This document shows positions 9,201-16,845 of a DNA stretch of 64,000 nt, in pieces. The notes under the pieces were generated by a model that saw only the letters and a list, made by a program, of their open reading frames with translations, searched no databases and had not been told where the DNA came from. Position 1 is the first letter of the stretch. Each line of letters starts with the position of its first letter. Made by a program: the position numbers and the translations under genes. The DNA is from Parafrankia elaeagni (GTDB lineage: Bacteria > Actinomycetota > Actinomycetes > Frankiales > Frankiaceae): NCBI RefSeq assembly GCF_000374165.1, contig NZ_KB893712.1, positions 62,001 through 126,000 on the forward strand. Direction: 5' to 3'.

Positions 9201-9672
9201 CAGGCTGCTGGGCCTGGACGAGGCGCACATCGACTACCCGGTGTTCGGCACGGCCCTGTTCGCCCTCGGGGCCTGGCTGCTGCGGGTCGGGCCGGCCGGC
9301 GACCAGGCCGCGGACGCGGCCTGGCTGCTGGCCGTGGCCCGGCGTTTCGGCTACTTCGCGCTGATCTCCCCGCTGGACTGGCACTGGGTGGAGGCGGCTG
9401 CGGAACAGCGGGCGCCGGGTGCGCTGGCCCGCGCCGAGGGGCAGATCGGCAGGCGGCGCAGCAGCGAGCTGCTCGGCGAGACCGACGCTCTGGTCGAGCG
9501 ACTGGCCGGGCAGGCCCCGCCGCCCGCCGTCCTACAGGCTCCGGCGGTAGCTGACGACCGACAGCGGCAGGAAGATGACGATCACCACCAGGCCGGTGAG
9601 CAGCGTCCAGCCGACCTGGGCGGTGATCGCGCCGTTGTTCGCCAGGTCCCGGGTCGCGGAGACGAGATGTGA
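6223..9672 (+). CDS. AfsR/SARP-like regulator with BTAD and NTPase domains
   Basis: This large protein (about 1150 residues) starts with an OmpR-type winged helix (VPAERLAALVWHGE, about residues 25-90), then the bacterial transcriptional activation domain to about residue 250. A STAND NTPase follows with Walker A GPGGLGKTRLAHLL, Walker B LLVLDNCEHLVG and the sensor TTSRAPLSISAERVYPL. The C-terminal half is TPR-like, interrupted by a low-complexity Gly/Ala/Glu linker near 8130-8205. GTG starts at 6223 and 6229 are both possible. Its last 46 codons overlap the opposite-strand ABC permease and look non-native (rich in D/Q/H/R), so the original stop may have been lost. It may regulate the adjacent exporter. 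Confidence 0.8.
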   Translation: MGVNLTLLDGVCWNGIPVVGDRQQALLAALAAAGGRVVPAERLAALVWHGEATANAAKNLQVVVSRARAVLGAGAVVRDGAGYRLDLPIGQVDSCLLARLAAQAAQLLVGDPLAAAQAAREALVLGAPDSLAGALPGLAGALPGEEGPLAELRRAAARDLAAARAVLAQACSRTGAHAEALPLLTEAVAGRPDDEGLLADLLRSEAAVRGPGAALERYERYRRDLRDRVGVSPGDALARVHRDLLAADRPVRDGLRYDATRLLGRGRDVERLRAMLASSRVVSIIGPGGLGKTRLAHLLARDSPLPVVRVVELVGVTASADLLGEVGSALGVRDSVGNRRVLTPEQHADLRGRIAAQLAGGPSLLVLDNCEHLVGAVAELVAFLVATTADLRVLTTSRAPLSISAERVYPLGTLSRADAVELFRERAVAARPDVRLGDAAVASIVDRLDGLPLAVELAAARVRVMSVEEIDLRLADRFVLLRGGDRGAPDRHRTLLAVIDWSWNLLAEPERRALRWLSVFRDGLTLRTAEEMLGPELDPVEVVQNLIDQSLLSVREVSGRARYQMLETVREFGLLRLAETGETAAARRARRAWALRYVSRHCADLYGERQFTAIDALAAEEANLADELRAALAEGAAGAEGAGGAEGAEGAEGAGGAGGDAEAAVSIVAVLAGFWEMRGEHTRILVLIGAISAAVRGWEPPPRAVPAALAAALAVLSCALPLTGADVAPLRDLLVRFGPDAAEDPRVAGGVRVLLSAHPAHCAPESPQQVLERLAEDTDRYCALMALTWLLHLYENSGDTRTAMATGERALALIRPGDGPWLEAGLRTQLASLTMRVGQTAASHGHIEAALPVLQRLGAHDDAAYLRTLQAADAIRRGALDDAEGMLAGLAESGDPYSYDAGSGVLLGGMMAAVVRAELATARGQTEDGLRRHLQVADQTRTLRMPGVEQTGLEPWLLFGEAVALAAFARHAVDAGQLAEGAGLASSCLLRSRRLLGLDEAHIDYPVFGTALFALGAWLLRVGPAGDQAADAAWLLAVARRFGYFALISPLDWHWVEAAAEQRAPGALARAEGQIGRRRSSELLGETDALVERLAGQAPPPAVLQAPAVADDRQRQEDDDHHQAGEQRPADLGGDRAVVRQVPGRGDEM

Positions 9673-10371
9673 CACCGGGTTGACCTTCGTGAAGGTCTCC
9701 AGCCAGCCCGGCAGGGTGTCAGCCGGCACGAACGCGTTGGACAGGAACGTCAGCGGGAACAGGATCATCATCGAGATGCCCTGCACGCCGCGGGCACTGC
9801 GGGCGAGCGTGCCGATCCAGGTGAACGCCCACGCGATCGCCCAGCCGGTGACCACCGCGAGCACCACCGCCCCGGCCACGCCGGGCACCCCGCCGCCGGG
9901 CCGGTAGCCGAGCAGCAGCCCCATCAGGTAGGTCAGCACCGCCGCGATCAGGTAGCGCACCAGGTCGGCGACCATCGGGCCGGCCAGTGGGGCGACCCTG
10001 GACATCGGCAGCGACCGGAACCGGTCGAAGACGCCCTTGTCCATGTCCTCCCGCAGCTGCACCCCGGTCGCCATGCAGGTGGTGAGGACCGTCTGGGCGA
10101 CGATGCCGGGGATCAGCAGCGGCAGGTAGCTGTCGACGTCCCCGGAGATCGCACCGCCGAAGACGTAGGCGAACATCGCTGTGAACAGCAGCGGCTGCAA
10201 TGCCACGTCGAAGAACTGCTCCGGATTGCGGCGCATCTTCTTCAGCGCCCGCCAGGCCATCGCGAGCGTCTGGGTGACGGTGTCGCGGATGCCGGGCCGA
10301 CCATGGGTGCGGGCGAGCGCCGTCGAGGCGTCCAGGACGGTGGCCGGCGCCTCCAGAACAGTCGTGCTCAT
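9532..10371 (-). CDS. DrrB-like ABC-2 type permease
   Basis: This 279-residue integral membrane protein of the daunorubicin-resistance (DrrB) group has six predicted helices. Recognisable segments are QPLLFTAMFAYVFGGAI, LREDMDKGVFDRFRSLPMSR (the conserved coupling region) and FLSNAFVPADTLPGWL. Its ATG overlaps the stop of the ATPase gene by 4 bp, so the two form one transporter operon. The 3' end converges on, and overlaps, the AfsR-like gene. The substrate is unknown; relatives export hydrophobic drugs or lipids. Confidence 0.88.
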   Translation of the reverse strand: MSTTVLEAPATVLDASTALARTHGRPGIRDTVTQTLAMAWRALKKMRRNPEQFFDVALQPLLFTAMFAYVFGGAISGDVDSYLPLLIPGIVAQTVLTTCMATGVQLREDMDKGVFDRFRSLPMSRVAPLAGPMVADLVRYLIAAVLTYLMGLLLGYRPGGGVPGVAGAVVLAVVTGWAIAWAFTWIGTLARSARGVQGISMMILFPLTFLSNAFVPADTLPGWLETFTKVNPVSHLVSATRDLANNGAITAQVGWTLLTGLVVIVIFLPLSVVSYRRSL

Positions 10372-11492
10372 CGGGCGACCTCCAGGGGGGTGACACTGCC
10401 GCGGTCGTCGGGGACGCCGACGGCGCCGGGGCCCGGCTCGCTGTCCGCGCTGTCCGCCCGGTTGGCAGGGGGGACATCATGGCCGGTGAGAGCGAGGAAC
10501 ACCTCGTCGAGGGTGGGCCGCGCGACGCTCACCGAGCGGATGGAGACGCCCACCGCCCGCAGGCCCGCGAGAACGTCTGCGGCCCGGTCGGCGTCGGGGA
10601 GCGGCGCGTTCATCCGGCCGGACTCGGGGGTGAGGACCGGCTCCTCGCCGAGGATGCGGCGCACCACCTCGGCGGCGGCGGCCTGGTCGGCCCCGGGGGC
10701 GAGCTGCACCTGCAGGGTCGACTCGCCCACCTGCGCCTTCAGATCGTCCGGCGTGCCCTCGGCGACCTTGCGGCCGTGGTCGATGACGCACACCCGGTCG
10801 GCGAGCTGGTCGGCCTCGTCCAGGTACTGGGTGGTGAGCAGCACGGTGGCGCCGTCGGCGACCAGGCCGCGGATCGTGTCCCACATCTGACCCCGGGTCC
10901 GCGGGTCGAGGCCGGTGGTCGGCTCGTCCAGGAAGATCAGCGGCGGGCGGGTGATCAGGGAGGCGGCGAGGTCCAGCCGGCGGCGCATGCCACCGGAGAA
11001 CTCGGAGATCCTGCGTTCGGCGGCCTCCTCGAGACCGAACTGCTCCAGCAGCCGGCGGGTGGTGGCGCGGGCCTCCGCCGCCTTCAGGCCCTGCAGGCGG
11101 CCGAACAGCCACAGGTTCTCGGACGCGGTGAGATCCTCGTCCACCGAGGCGTACTGGCCGGTGACGCCGATGAGCTGCCGCACCCGGTGCGGATGCGCGG
11201 CGACGTCGACCCCGAAGATCTCGGCCCGGCCGCTGTCGATCGACAGCAGTGTCGCCAGCATCTTCAGGGTCGTCGTCTTCCCGGCGCCGTTCGGGCCGAG
11301 CACACCGAAGATCTCGCCCTGGCGGACGTCGAGATCGATGCTGTCCACGGCGCGCTGGTCGCGGAACGTCTTGACCAGGCCGCGGGCCTGGACTGCGGGT
11401 GGGGCTCCCAAGGGATGTCCTCTCGGTGGCGGATGCGACACCTGGGAACCCTGGGCAGGGCCGGTTTCACCGCTCCTTCGCGGCGCATTCAC
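10368..11492 (-). CDS. DrrA-like ABC transporter ATP-binding protein
   Basis: This 374-residue nucleotide-binding subunit has Walker A GPNGAGKTTTLKML, Q-loop TGQYASVDEDLTASENL, signature SGGMRRRLDLAASL, Walker B LIFLDEPTTGLD and the DrrA-type C-terminal extension after the H-loop (LLTTQYLDEADQLADRVCVI). The first 30 residues are poorly conserved, and a start some 20 codons further in is possible. It is translationally coupled to the permease. The TetR gene lies directly upstream in the same orientation, separated by a 19-bp tandem repeat, and is the likely regulator. Confidence 0.9.
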   Translation of the reverse strand: MNAPRRSGETGPAQGSQVSHPPPRGHPLGAPPAVQARGLVKTFRDQRAVDSIDLDVRQGEIFGVLGPNGAGKTTTLKMLATLLSIDSGRAEIFGVDVAAHPHRVRQLIGVTGQYASVDEDLTASENLWLFGRLQGLKAAEARATTRRLLEQFGLEEAAERRISEFSGGMRRRLDLAASLITRPPLIFLDEPTTGLDPRTRGQMWDTIRGLVADGATVLLTTQYLDEADQLADRVCVIDHGRKVAEGTPDDLKAQVGESTLQVQLAPGADQAAAAEVVRRILGEEPVLTPESGRMNAPLPDADRAADVLAGLRAVGVSIRSVSVARPTLDEVFLALTGHDVPPANRADSADSEPGPGAVGVPDDRGSVTPLEVAR

Positions 11493-11543
11493 GAGGCTTC
11501 CGGGAGCCCGCGCCCCCGCAGGCCTGGTCCCGCGGGTCCGTGC

Positions 11544-11600
11544 TGTCAGCGCGGGTCGGACCTGTCAGCTTGGGTCGGACCTGTCAGCGCTGGTCGGACG
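11544..11600. repeat. Three 19-bp tandem repeats between tetR and the exporter operon
   Basis: The unit TGTCAGCGCGGGTCGGACC occurs three times head to tail with one to three mismatches. The third copy runs into the 3' end of the TetR gene. The array lies 50-100 bp upstream of the exporter ATPase start, where an operator would be expected. A role as TetR binding site is inference; it could also be a simple replication-slippage repeat, which this genome has elsewhere. Confidence 0.6.
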
Positions 11601-12207
11601 GTGCCTGGAAGCGGGTGGCGGGTTCTCCCGCCGCGAGGCTGTCGATCTGCTGCTGGATGAAGGAGACCACGGCCTCGTAGCCCGAGCCGAGGCCCACCTC
11701 GCCGTCGATGGCGATCAGCTGCGTGACGCCGACCATCACCAGCTGGGCCACCAGCGGCGGGCAGCGTTCCTCCGGGACGCCCAGATCCGCCAGCGCCGCG
11801 GTGAAGGCGTCCAGCTGGAGCTGCCGGTAACGGTGGTAGTACTCGACAATCGCCGAGCGGATCGCCTTGCGGTGGTTGGCGAGTGCCATGAACTCCAGGC
11901 TGAACGTGGTGGTGGTGAGGCCGACCTCGCGCAGCTCCCACAGCTGATGCAGTGTCGGCCGGGACCGGACGAGGTCCTGCAGCAGGTCGATCCCGACGTC
12001 CGCGCGGCGTCGGAACACCGCCAGGAACAGGTCGTCCATGGTGCGGAAGTAGTAGTGCACAAGCTGTGGTGCGAGTCCGGCCCGGGCACCGACGCGCCGC
12101 GAGGTGACCGCCGCATAGCCCTCCTCGATCAGGAGGTGCTCGGCGGCGTCGAGTAGTTGGTCGCGTGTGGTCGGCTCGGTCGGACCGGCCTGGTGCCTGC
12201 TGGCCAT
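11584..12207 (-). CDS. TetR family transcriptional regulator
   Basis: This 207-residue TetR regulator has its helix-turn-helix at the N-terminus: RDQLLDAAEHLLIEEGYAAV, then RRVGARAGLAPQLVHYYFRTMDD. The C-terminal ligand domain is not family-diagnostic. It is encoded immediately upstream of, and in the same direction as, the DrrAB-type exporter. This is the usual arrangement for a ligand-responsive repressor of an efflux pump, although the effector is unknown. Confidence 0.88.
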   Translation of the reverse strand: MASRHQAGPTEPTTRDQLLDAAEHLLIEEGYAAVTSRRVGARAGLAPQLVHYYFRTMDDLFLAVFRRRADVGIDLLQDLVRSRPTLHQLWELREVGLTTTTFSLEFMALANHRKAIRSAIVEYYHRYRQLQLDAFTAALADLGVPEERCPPLVAQLVMVGVTQLIAIDGEVGLGSGYEAVVSFIQQQIDSLAAGEPATRFQAPSDQR

Positions 12208-12288
12208 CCGATGTTCCTATCCCATGGGCGTCCGGCCGGGCGACTGGCCTCGTGATCTGCACTGTCGGGCGGGCGTCGACGGCCTGGT

Positions 12289-12340
12289 GCCCGGTCGGGT
12301 CAGCCCGGCGCGAGAGCGCGCCGGGCTGACCCGACCGGGC
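12289..12340 (-). terminator. Perfect 24-bp GC-rich hairpin, likely terminator
   Basis: Two perfectly complementary 24-base arms (12289-12312 and 12317-12340) enclose the four-base loop AGAG. The hairpin lies 34 bp past the stop of the AhpD-like gene on the minus strand and before the TetR gene. There is no T-tract, which is common for actinobacterial intrinsic terminators. Confidence 0.7.
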
Positions 12341-12373
12341 CGGACGAGATGCGCGTGTCGGGTTCCCGGCGGG

Positions 12374-13024
12374 TCAGGTTCCCAGGGCGGGGAGCGTGGG
12401 CGCGTCGATGGCCTCGGTCGGCGGCTCGGCCTGCAGCCCGACGTTGTTGAGGACCTGCGCGAGGCAGAGGTAACTGCCGATGACGAACGACAGTTCCAGC
12501 AGCTGTGGCTTGTCCAGGTGGGACGCGAGCACCTGCCAGGTCTCGTCGTCGACGCGGAACTGGTCGATCATCTGGTCGACGGCGGCCAGCATGGCACGCT
12601 CCAGCGGCGCCCAGAGGTCGGCGGCGGCGCCCTGCGGGATGGCGTGGATCTCCTCGCTGGTGACACCGCTGTGCCTGCCGATGCGCAGGTGATGCGTCCA
12701 CTCGTAGGACGAGCGGGTCCGCCAGGCCACGCGGAGAACGAGGAGTTCGCGGTGCCGCGGATCCAGCACCGAGTCCTTGCTGGCCAGCACCTCGGAGAAG
12801 GCGAGCCACGGTTCGGTCAGGCGGATGTGGTGGGCGAACAGGCGCAGCGAGGTCGGCATCGGCAGCGCGTCCGGGCGGCCCGAGAGGAAGAGCTCGGGGC
12901 GCCGTAAGTACTTCGGCAGCGTTTCCGCCGCGTCCTCGCTCCAGTCCTCGACGGGCAGCGGCTCGATCCGGGCCGGTGCTGGTGTCGCCTCGTGTGTAGT
13001 CTCCTGCGGCTGCCCCGTCGTCAT
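12374..13024 (-). CDS. Carboxymuconolactone decarboxylase / AhpD-like family protein
   Basis: This 216-residue all-helical protein has the CMD core: DPRHRELLVLRVAWRTRSSY followed by EWTHHLRIGRHSGVTSEEI, and a second helical pair near QLLELSFVIGSYLCLAQVLN. The CxxC pair used by AhpD peroxidase partners is absent, so it is closer to the decarboxylase-like branch of unknown substrate. It is a single gene closed by the hairpin at 12289-12340. No neighbour clarifies its role. Confidence 0.75.
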   Translation of the reverse strand: MTTGQPQETTHEATPAPARIEPLPVEDWSEDAAETLPKYLRRPELFLSGRPDALPMPTSLRLFAHHIRLTEPWLAFSEVLASKDSVLDPRHRELLVLRVAWRTRSSYEWTHHLRIGRHSGVTSEEIHAIPQGAAADLWAPLERAMLAAVDQMIDQFRVDDETWQVLASHLDKPQLLELSFVIGSYLCLAQVLNNVGLQAEPPTEAIDAPTLPALGT

Positions 13025-13210
13025 CGCCGGTCCAGCATGGTCGGCCTGCTCATCGCCGTTCTCATCTCGCCGTCCCGTCCCATCCGCGGCCGCTCACTGG
13101 CCGCCCTCGTCGGGCCTGCTGCCCGTGTGGTGGAGGAAACCGGTGCTCATCCCGGTCACAGCACTCGTCCGTCCGGATCAGGCCGTGATCGGGCTGTGAT
13201 CAGAAAATGA

Positions 13211-13525
13211 TCAGTCGGGCGCCGTGGCCCGCGGTGCGAAGCCCGACGCGATGACGGCGTTGCAGTCGGCCGCGGCCTGCCGGAGCGGCAGCGCGGCCTG
13301 GTAGCCCGCGGACCTGTACCATTCACGTGCTTTTTCGACCGACTCGTACTCGATGACGATCGTCCGGCGGCCCGGCCAGGAGCCTTCGAGGACCTCGACG
13401 TCATCGTCCACGACGAGCACCCGGCCGCCGTGCTCGGCGAGCGAGGCCCCGGAGAGCCTGCTGTACTCCGCCATGCCCGCCGGGTCGTGGATGGTCTCGG
13501 TCAGGATCACGTAGCCCTTCGGCAC
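13211..13525 (-). CDS. DUF1330 domain-containing protein
   Basis: The GTG at 13525 follows the strong ribosome site GAGGAG by six bases and gives 104 residues, the normal length of the family, starting with VPKGYVILTETIHDP. The protein has the ferredoxin-like alpha/beta fold of dimeric DUF1330 proteins, with RTIVIEYESVEKAREWYRS as the conserved core. Longer upstream starts are possible but lack the ribosome site. Function is unknown; the family is related to small oxygenase-like and stress proteins. Confidence 0.82.
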   Translation of the reverse strand: MPKGYVILTETIHDPAGMAEYSRLSGASLAEHGGRVLVVDDDVEVLEGSWPGRRTIVIEYESVEKAREWYRSAGYQAALPLRQAAADCNAVIASGFAPRATAPD

Positions 13526-13751
13526 CCGTTGCTCCTCACTCACGTTCCCGTTCCGGGAGTATGCAACGTCCATGCCGTTGCGGGCAGGAAAAACGGACCC
13601 TCGGTCCGTGTCGGTTGTCGGGCGTTGCGGCCAGCCGGCCAGCCGCGTGGGCCGCGTGGGCCGCGTGGGCCGGCCGACGGCGTTCGGGGCGTTACGCACC
13701 CGATCCAGGGCACGCCGAGGGGCAGCCGCATGGCGTACCCGGGGGAGGCCC

Positions 13752-14480
13752 ATGTTCTACGACACGGTGGAATCGACCTTTTACGCCTGGTGTGTGGAAC
13801 GTCTTCTCCGCTCCGCGGTGGCCGCCCCCCACCTGGCCGGCGGCATCGTCGAACTCGGCGCGGGCACCGGCCTGCCGGTCATCGAAGCCCTGTCGCGCTG
13901 CGAGGCGACGGTGCCGGTGCGCGGTTTCGAGCGTGACCCGGACTCCTTCCGCGTGGCCGTCCACCTCGTCGAGGCGAAGGGCCCGCCCGGCTACACGGTG
14001 GAACCCGGTGACTTCTTCGAGCGGGCTCTCGACGGTCCGGAACGGATCGCGGTCGCCAATCCGCCCTATCTGGCGGCGCCGGCCGACGACGCGGGCACGC
14101 CGGAGCTGTGGGGCGGTGAAAGCGGCGCGGAGGTCACCCGGCGCCTGCTGTCCGGGCCGTTCGACGTCCTGATGCTGATGGTCGCGTCGATCGCCGACCC
14201 GCTCGGGGTGATCGAGCATGCCCGGCTCGCGGGCTACACGGTGCAGGACTGGTCGGTGTGCCCCATCACGTTCGGCCCGCACAGCCGCCGGCCCGGTGTC
14301 CACGGGCGCATCGACGAGCTGCGCGCCGAGAGCCGGGCCTTCAGCTCCGGGACGGACTACCTGCTCGCCGGCGTCACCTGGCTGCGCACCGGGAGTGCCG
14401 ACGCCGGGAGTGCCGACGCCGGGCGGGCGGACGTCCTGCGCAGGGTCCTGACCGCCGGTGCGGAACCGAGGAGGATCTGA
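13752..14480 (+). CDS. SAM-dependent methyltransferase (NPPY type)
   Basis: The ATG at 13752 is preceded by GGGGGAGG and gives 242 residues. The class I fold is shown by IVELGAGTGLPVIEAL (motif I), an acidic residue after strand 2 (GFERDPDSFR) and VANPPYLAAP, the NPPY motif of enzymes that methylate amino or amide nitrogens on proteins, DNA or small molecules. Its stop overlaps the next start by one base (TGATG), so it is coupled to the haem-oxygenase-like gene. Near its end a 15-bp in-frame repeat encodes SADAG twice. Confidence 0.8.
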   Translation: MFYDTVESTFYAWCVERLLRSAVAAPHLAGGIVELGAGTGLPVIEALSRCEATVPVRGFERDPDSFRVAVHLVEAKGPPGYTVEPGDFFERALDGPERIAVANPPYLAAPADDAGTPELWGGESGAEVTRRLLSGPFDVLMLMVASIADPLGVIEHARLAGYTVQDWSVCPITFGPHSRRPGVHGRIDELRAESRAFSSGTDYLLAGVTWLRTGSADAGSADAGRADVLRRVLTAGAEPRRI

Positions 14481-15703
14481 TGCCCACGACCGGCACGTTT
14501 CCCGCGTTCCCCGCGTTCCCCGCGTTCCCCGCGGCGGCGGACGCGCCGGCCGAGGCGCTCCCGGGGGCGGAGGTGCGCTACGGGACAGTCCTGCTTCCCG
14601 ACCAGCTCAGGCCCGGACAGCTGCCGCGCCCCCGCGGGCCGCTCAGCGCCTTCGTCACCGACGCGCTGCGGCGGCCGGCGAGCAGCGACCTCGGACCCGC
14701 ACCCCCGCCGGCGGACGACGTCCTCTGCGGGGAGGACGGCGCACTCGCCCTCTACTGCCTGTACGAGCTGCACTACCGCGGCTTCGCCGGGGTCGACGAG
14801 CGGTGGGAGTGGGCTCCCTCCCTGCTGACCCTGCGCCACCGCCTGGAGGAGGAGCTGGAGGACCTGGTCCGTCGCGAGGCCGAGACGGTGCCGATGCCGG
14901 CGTGCGACCCGCGCGCCGGCGACTGCATCCCGGCGGCGCTGCGCGCGGTCATCGCCGGGCCGTCCGGCCCGTCGGTGTCGGCGTACCTGGCCGAGCAGGG
15001 CTCGCTCGAGCAGTTCCGGGAGTTCGCCATCCTCCGCTCGCCGCTGCAGCTCAAGGAGGCCGACCCGCACTCGTGGGCGATCCCGCGGCTGACCGGCCCG
15101 GCGAAGGCCGCGCTGGTCGAGATCCAGGCCGACGAGTACGGCAACGGCACCGCGCGGGACGTCCACCAGAACCTGTTCGGGGTGACGATGCTCGGCCTCG
15201 GCCTGGACGCGGGCTACGGCGCCTACCTCGACCGCGTGCCGGGCGCCGCGCTCGCGTCGGTGAACCTGGCCTCCTTCTTCGGCCTGCACCGGCGGCTGCG
15301 GGGGGCGCTCGTCGGCCACCTGGCGGTGTTCGAGATGACCTCCGTGGAGCCGATGGCAGCCTACGGTGCCGCGCTGCGCCGGCACGGGCTGCCGGCCGGC
15401 GCCCGCCACTTCTTCTCCGTGCACGTCGTGGCGGACGCCCACCACCAGACGCTCGCCGCGGAGGCGCTCGCGGGCAACCTCGTGCGCGGGGAGCCGCAGC
15501 TGGGTGCGGACGTGCTGCTCGGCGCCCGCGCGATCATGGCCGTGGAGGGGCGGTGGTCGGCCCGGGTCCTGGCGGCCTGGCGCGACGGCCGCTCGGCGCT
15601 GCTGCCGTCCGCAGGTCCGCCCGACGAGGCCCCACCCGACGAGGCCCCACCCGACGCTGACCGGTCGGACGCTGACCAGTCGGACGACTTCCCGAGGGAG
15701 TGA
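14480..15703 (+). CDS. Iron-containing redox enzyme (haem-oxygenase-like fold, HDO candidate)
   Basis: This 407-residue protein belongs to the Haem_oxygenas_2-type group. The ligand pattern of haem-oxygenase-like di-metal oxidases is visible: a Glu in EIQADEYGNG, a His nine to ten residues later in DVHQNLFG, a further Glu in AVFEMTSVEP and a His/Asp/His set in FFSVHVVADAHHQTL. The first 20 residues are a FPA repeat and the last 40 are acidic repeats, both of low complexity. It is coupled to the methyltransferase upstream and to the LLM oxidoreductase downstream. Known HDOs make nitro groups or cut C-C bonds; the substrate here is unknown. Confidence 0.75.
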   Translation: MPTTGTFPAFPAFPAFPAAADAPAEALPGAEVRYGTVLLPDQLRPGQLPRPRGPLSAFVTDALRRPASSDLGPAPPPADDVLCGEDGALALYCLYELHYRGFAGVDERWEWAPSLLTLRHRLEEELEDLVRREAETVPMPACDPRAGDCIPAALRAVIAGPSGPSVSAYLAEQGSLEQFREFAILRSPLQLKEADPHSWAIPRLTGPAKAALVEIQADEYGNGTARDVHQNLFGVTMLGLGLDAGYGAYLDRVPGAALASVNLASFFGLHRRLRGALVGHLAVFEMTSVEPMAAYGAALRRHGLPAGARHFFSVHVVADAHHQTLAAEALAGNLVRGEPQLGADVLLGARAIMAVEGRWSARVLAAWRDGRSALLPSAGPPDEAPPDEAPPDADRSDADQSDDFPRE

Positions 15704-15705
15704 TG

Positions 15706-16695
15706 ATGCGGATCGGATACAAGCTGATCACCGAGGGGTACGGCCCGAAGGAGATCGTCCGCCAGGCGAAGGCCGCCGAGGACGCCGGCTTCGACTTCGT
15801 CGAGCTGAGCGACCACTTCCACCCCTGGCTGGAGGAGCAGGGGCATTCCGCGTTCGCCTGGTCGCTGCTCGGCGCCATCGCGCAGTCCACCGACCGGGTC
15901 GGCCTGGCGACCGGCGTGACCTGCCCGACGATCCGCTACCACCCGGCCGTGATCGCGCAGGCGGCGGCGACGGTCGCCCTGCTCTCCGACGGCCGGTTCA
16001 CCCTCGGCCTGGGTTCCGGCGAGCGGCTCAACGAGCATGTCGTCGGGCGCGAGTTCCCCGCGGTGGCCCGGCGCCAGGCGATGCTGCGGGAGGCCGTCGA
16101 CATCATCCGGCTGCTGTGGAAGGGCGGGTATCAGTCGTACGACGGTCGCTACCTGCGGCTGGAGGACGCCCGCGTGTTCGACCTGCCCGCGGCGCCCCCG
16201 CCGATCGCCATCGCGGCCGGCGGAGCACGCTCCGCGCGGATGGCGGCGGAGTGCGGCGACGGGCTGTTCGCCACCGAGCCGAAACGGAGCCTCGTCGAGG
16301 CGTACACCGCCGCGGGCGGGGCGGGCCCGCGGTACGCCGAGGTGTCGGTGGCCTTCGCGGCGGACGAGCGGACCGCGCTGGACGCCGCGTTGCGGACGAC
16401 GCGCTGGGCGGTGACCGGCTGGAAGGTGATGAGCGAGCTGCCGAACCCGGCGAACTTCGCCGCCGCCACGACCACGGTGACCCAGGACGACCTGGCGGAA
16501 CATCTCGCCTACGGCCCCGACCCGGCCCGCTACCTCGCGGCCTGCGCACCGTACGCCGCGGCCGGCTTCGACCAGCTCGTCCTGATGAACTGCGGGCCTG
16601 ACCCGGATGCTTTCCCGGCGTTCTTCAGCTCCGAGCTCGCCGGACCGCTGCGCGCACTCGACGCCGATTCCGCGCGGCTGGTCTCGGCGTCCTGA
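15706..16695 (+). CDS. F420-dependent LLM-class oxidoreductase
   Basis: This is a luciferase-like monooxygenase-fold protein of about 330 residues. GFDFVELSDHFHPWLEEQGH and LATGVTCPTIRYHPAVIAQA match the F420-dependent glucose-6-phosphate-dehydrogenase-like group. FTLGLGSGERLNEH is the conserved cofactor-binding turn. Three in-frame starts occur in a row (GTG 15700, ATG 15703, ATG 15706); the ribosome site GAGGGAG at 15694-15700 favours the last. It is the third gene of a coupled trio with the methyltransferase and the HDO candidate, which suggests a short biosynthetic or degradative pathway. Confidence 0.85.
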   Translation: MRIGYKLITEGYGPKEIVRQAKAAEDAGFDFVELSDHFHPWLEEQGHSAFAWSLLGAIAQSTDRVGLATGVTCPTIRYHPAVIAQAAATVALLSDGRFTLGLGSGERLNEHVVGREFPAVARRQAMLREAVDIIRLLWKGGYQSYDGRYLRLEDARVFDLPAAPPPIAIAAGGARSARMAAECGDGLFATEPKRSLVEAYTAAGGAGPRYAEVSVAFAADERTALDAALRTTRWAVTGWKVMSELPNPANFAAATTTVTQDDLAEHLAYGPDPARYLAACAPYAAAGFDQLVLMNCGPDPDAFPAFFSSELAGPLRALDADSARLVSAS

Positions 16696-16774
16696 GAACG
16701 GCTGCGCCGGACGCACAGCGGCGTCCCGGCGGCGGTGAGCACTCCTTGCCCGGGTGTTAACGCCTCCGCGCGTT

Positions 16775-16790
16775 CGGGATAACAGTTCCT
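16775..16790 (+). promoter_or_regulatory. Candidate nitrogen-control site upstream of nirB
   Basis: CGGGATAACAGTTCCT lies just upstream of nirB. Nearly the same string, CGGGAAAACAGTTCTC, occurs at 47905-47920 in the narK/nitrate reductase intergenic region. A GTTAAC at 16756-16761 precedes it. The position and shared sequence suggest a common GlnR- or NnaR-type site. The assignment to a particular regulator is inference. Confidence 0.5.
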
Positions 16791-16845
16791 GGCGACCATG
16801 AGCGAAGCCGGGCCGTGGCGGATCCGGGCGCAGGTGGGGCTGGTC

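Noticed and set aside
13572-13751. N-terminal extension of the methyltransferase
   Set aside because: The 60 codons are a VGRVGRVGR-type repeat with no homology character. ATG 13752 has a strong ribosome site and begins the conserved fold.
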